Positions 6,988 through 8,008 of a stretch of DNA of 8,008 bases are shown piece after piece. The notes under the pieces were generated by a model. That model had not been told where the DNA came from. It saw only the letters and a program-made list of their open reading frames with translations, and did no database searches. How positions within the stretch are numbered: position 1 is the stretch's first letter; the number at the start of each line of letters is the position of its first letter. The DNA is from Draconibacterium orientale (lineage in GTDB: Bacteria > Bacteroidota > Bacteroidia > Bacteroidales > JAADGE01): the NCBI GenBank assembly GCA_020718265.1, contig DYSM01000122.1, forward strand, positions 1 through 8,008, in the 5' to 3' direction. Both the position numbers and the translations under genes were made by a program.

Positions 6988-7776
6988 ATGAAAAAGTTGT
7001 TAGTTTTTACAGTTTTTGGGCTTTTCAGCCTTGTTACTGTTGCTCAAAATCACGGGCATGGCAATGGACACGGAAGCGGAACAGGCGGATACGGCGGTGG
7101 TGCGAGAGATTCCGAACTCGTTCTGAGACTTTGGGACGATTCAAATTTCACGGTCGTTTTTGATCATAGTGTTTACAGCGCGCCGACTTCAGTGTTTCGC
7201 TTAGACAATGTTGAGCCGGGAGTTCACAGACTTATCGTTAAACAGAGCGAATACGGGCGTTACGGCGAAGTTGTAAATATCTTGTACAGAGGCGATATCC
7301 GAATTCCGAACAGAACGAAAGTGGTTGCCGGAATAAATCGCAATTTCAATTTAGAAATTGTGAAAGAAGAATATCTCGGCGGTTCATACAGTTCGGGCGA
7401 CAATTATGGAGGCTACTGCGATTCGCACAGCGGAGGCGGGTATTATTCAAAACCTCCGTTGGATATAAACGATTTAAAAATTACTTTACAAAATGCCGGG
7501 TTCGAAAGCGACAGAAAAATGATTGCAGAGCAAGCAGTTGCGATGCACAGCATTATCACCGATGATGTTTTTCAAATCATGCTCACTTTCGGATTTGAGT
7601 CTTCAAAATTAGACTTTGCAAAATTTGCGTATCCGCATTGTGAAGACAAACAAAATTACTACCGCGTAAACGATGCTTTTTCGTTCAGCAGCAGCATTCG
7701 TGAACTTAACGATTATATTCTTGGCTATGGTCGCCGTGGCGGAAGTTATCAATATTATGATTACAAAAGACATTAG
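6988..7776 (+). CDS. Secreted DUF4476-domain protein with His/Gly-rich N-terminus
   Basis: The 262-residue product has a signal peptide (MKKLLVFTVFGLFSLVTVA, residues 1-19) with Gln at predicted mature position 1. A His/Gly-rich tract follows (about 21-38: NHGHGNGHGSG then GGYGGG). Residues about 42-127 form a beta-rich domain resembling the N-terminal halves of other DUF4476 proteins (SELVLRLWDDSNFTVVFD and later strands). A Gly/Ser/Tyr-rich linker (131-153) leads to the helical DUF4476 domain (about 158-245). That domain is recognised by its pattern of a repeated F..(S)D...A..A segment, ITDDVFQIMLTFGFESSKLDFAKFAY (190-215) and NYYRVNDAFSFSSS (223-236). Function is unknown across the family. 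The tail is again Gly/Arg/Tyr-rich. Location: periplasm or cell surface. The compact hairpin at 7791-7817 would end its transcript. The domain call rests on pattern memory, not a search. Confidence 0.85.
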   Translation: MKKLLVFTVFGLFSLVTVAQNHGHGNGHGSGTGGYGGGARDSELVLRLWDDSNFTVVFDHSVYSAPTSVFRLDNVEPGVHRLIVKQSEYGRYGEVVNILYRGDIRIPNRTKVVAGINRNFNLEIVKEEYLGGSYSSGDNYGGYCDSHSGGGYYSKPPLDINDLKITLQNAGFESDRKMIAEQAVAMHSIITDDVFQIMLTFGFESSKLDFAKFAYPHCEDKQNYYRVNDAFSFSSSIRELNDYILGYGRRGGSYQYYDYKRH

Positions 7777-7790
7777 TATTTGTAATGCAC

Positions 7791-7817
7791 AAAAAATCAT
7801 TAGTTTATGATTTTTTT
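7791..7817. terminator. A/T-rich hairpin, possible terminator of the DUF4476 gene
   Basis: AAAAAATCAT (7791-7800) and ATGATTTTTT (7807-7816) pair over 10 bp around the loop TAGTTT. One further T follows, so the run of T's is shared between stem and tail. It starts 15 bases after the stop codon, a typical position. Only one G-C pair is present, so the stem is weak. The A-run also makes it potentially bidirectional. Confidence 0.45.
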
Positions 7818-7820
7818 GAA

Positions 7821-7881
7821 AATCCTGTTGCAGCTATCGGGTTTTTCAGTTTATATCAAACCCAATACAATACAGAGGATT
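7821..7881 (+). other. Nested stem-loop in non-coding DNA
   Basis: The outer arms AATCCTGT (7821-7828) and ACAG-AG-GATT (7872-7881) pair over 8 bp with a 2-base bulge. Inside them GGGTTT (7839-7844) pairs with AAACCC (7858-7863) around a 13-base loop. The whole would fold as one elongated hairpin if transcribed. The right outer arm also matches a downstream segment: GATTACA (7878-7884) with TGTAATC (7933-7939), giving two exclusive folds. No open frame of note covers this region. Function is unknown. Confidence 0.3.
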
Positions 7882-7974
7882 ACATTTTTGAAGTATAAAA
7901 TAAAGATTATCAATAATTTATATTCTGTTGCCTGTAATCTGATGTCTTAAATTTAATATAAAATATTTTTGGAA

Positions 7975-8005
7975 GGGAGTTTCATTTATGAGACTCCTTT
8001 TTTTT
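7975..8005 (+). terminator. GC-rich hairpin with T8 tract at the right edge
   Basis: GGAGTTTCA (7976-7984) pairs with TGAGACTCC (7989-7997) over 9 bp with one G-T wobble, a TTTA tetraloop, and eight T's immediately after (7998-8005). This is a textbook rho-independent terminator on the plus strand. It lies about 200 bases past the DUF4476 stop with no gene between, so it may be a second terminator or end a non-coding transcript. A competing reading is a gene start at ATG 7988 (see that entry). Confidence 0.6.
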
Positions 8006-8008
8006 GTG
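7988..8008 (+). CDS. Possible first codons of a secreted-protein gene running off the edge
   Basis: ATG at 7988 opens a frame reading MRLLFFV to the window edge, which looks like the start of a signal peptide. AAGGGAG (7973-7979) lies 8 bases upstream as a Shine-Dalgarno-like sequence, and a perfect TAnnTTTG element (7964-7971, TATTTTTG) lies just before it. No -33 TTTG is found at a proper distance. The same bases form the hairpin plus T-tract described for the terminator, so only seven codons support this and chance is a serious alternative. Confidence 0.25.

Noticed and set aside
6215..6988. Shared 11-mer TTTAGGAATTA at 6215-6225 and 6978-6988 as a duplicated leader
   Set aside because: The flanks diverge at once and only the second copy meets a start codon; this is likely chance in AT-rich DNA.
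1..8008. CRISPR array, tRNA, rRNA, insertion sequence or attachment site
   Set aside because: No regularly spaced long repeats, no tRNA-like cloverleaf, no transposase frame and no terminal inverted repeats were seen.

Overview
The window looks like an AT-rich chromosomal segment of a Bacteroidota (Bacteroidetes) bacterium. Four things point there: a DUF4476 protein, a family I know mainly from this phylum; promoter-like TAnnTTTG elements; almost no Shine-Dalgarno sequences in front of the starts; and three signal-peptidase-I type signal peptides whose predicted cleavage leaves Gln at mature position 1, the pattern described as the Bacteroidetes 'Q-rule'. No tRNA, rRNA, insertion sequence or CRISPR array was seen.

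Layout. (1) Positions 1-2251, plus strand: the 3' end of an unidentified gene, a stand-alone GIY-YIG nuclease-domain protein (300-806) and, two bases later, a secreted PQQ-type beta-propeller protein (809-2251). The spacing suggests one transcript. (2) 2252-2485: a gap between convergent genes, with four degenerate 11-bp direct repeats that place a TGAC core once per helical turn. (3) 6087-2486, minus strand: three tightly packed genes for a membrane Ste24-type M48 zinc protease, a CYTH triphosphate-tunnel protein (11-bp overlap) and a secreted M1-type zinc aminopeptidase with an altered exopeptidase motif. (4) 6210/6273-6881, plus strand: an unrecognised lipoprotein with an ambiguous start. 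(5) 6988-7776, plus strand: a secreted DUF4476 protein with a His/Gly-rich mature N-terminus and a reasonable promoter. (6) 7777-8008: no complete gene, but an A/T-rich hairpin, a nested stem with a possible competing pairing, and at the edge a GC-rich hairpin with eight T's, which could instead be the start of a new secreted-protein gene.

Most products are directed to the envelope: propeller, M1 peptidase, M48 protease, lipoprotein and DUF4476 protein. Only the GIY-YIG and CYTH proteins look cytoplasmic. This is mostly ordinary housekeeping or envelope content, and I see no clear defence or mobile system. The points most worth a second look are the phased 11-bp repeats, the structured region before the right edge, the non-GAMEN M1 peptidase and the M48-CYTH-M1 cluster.
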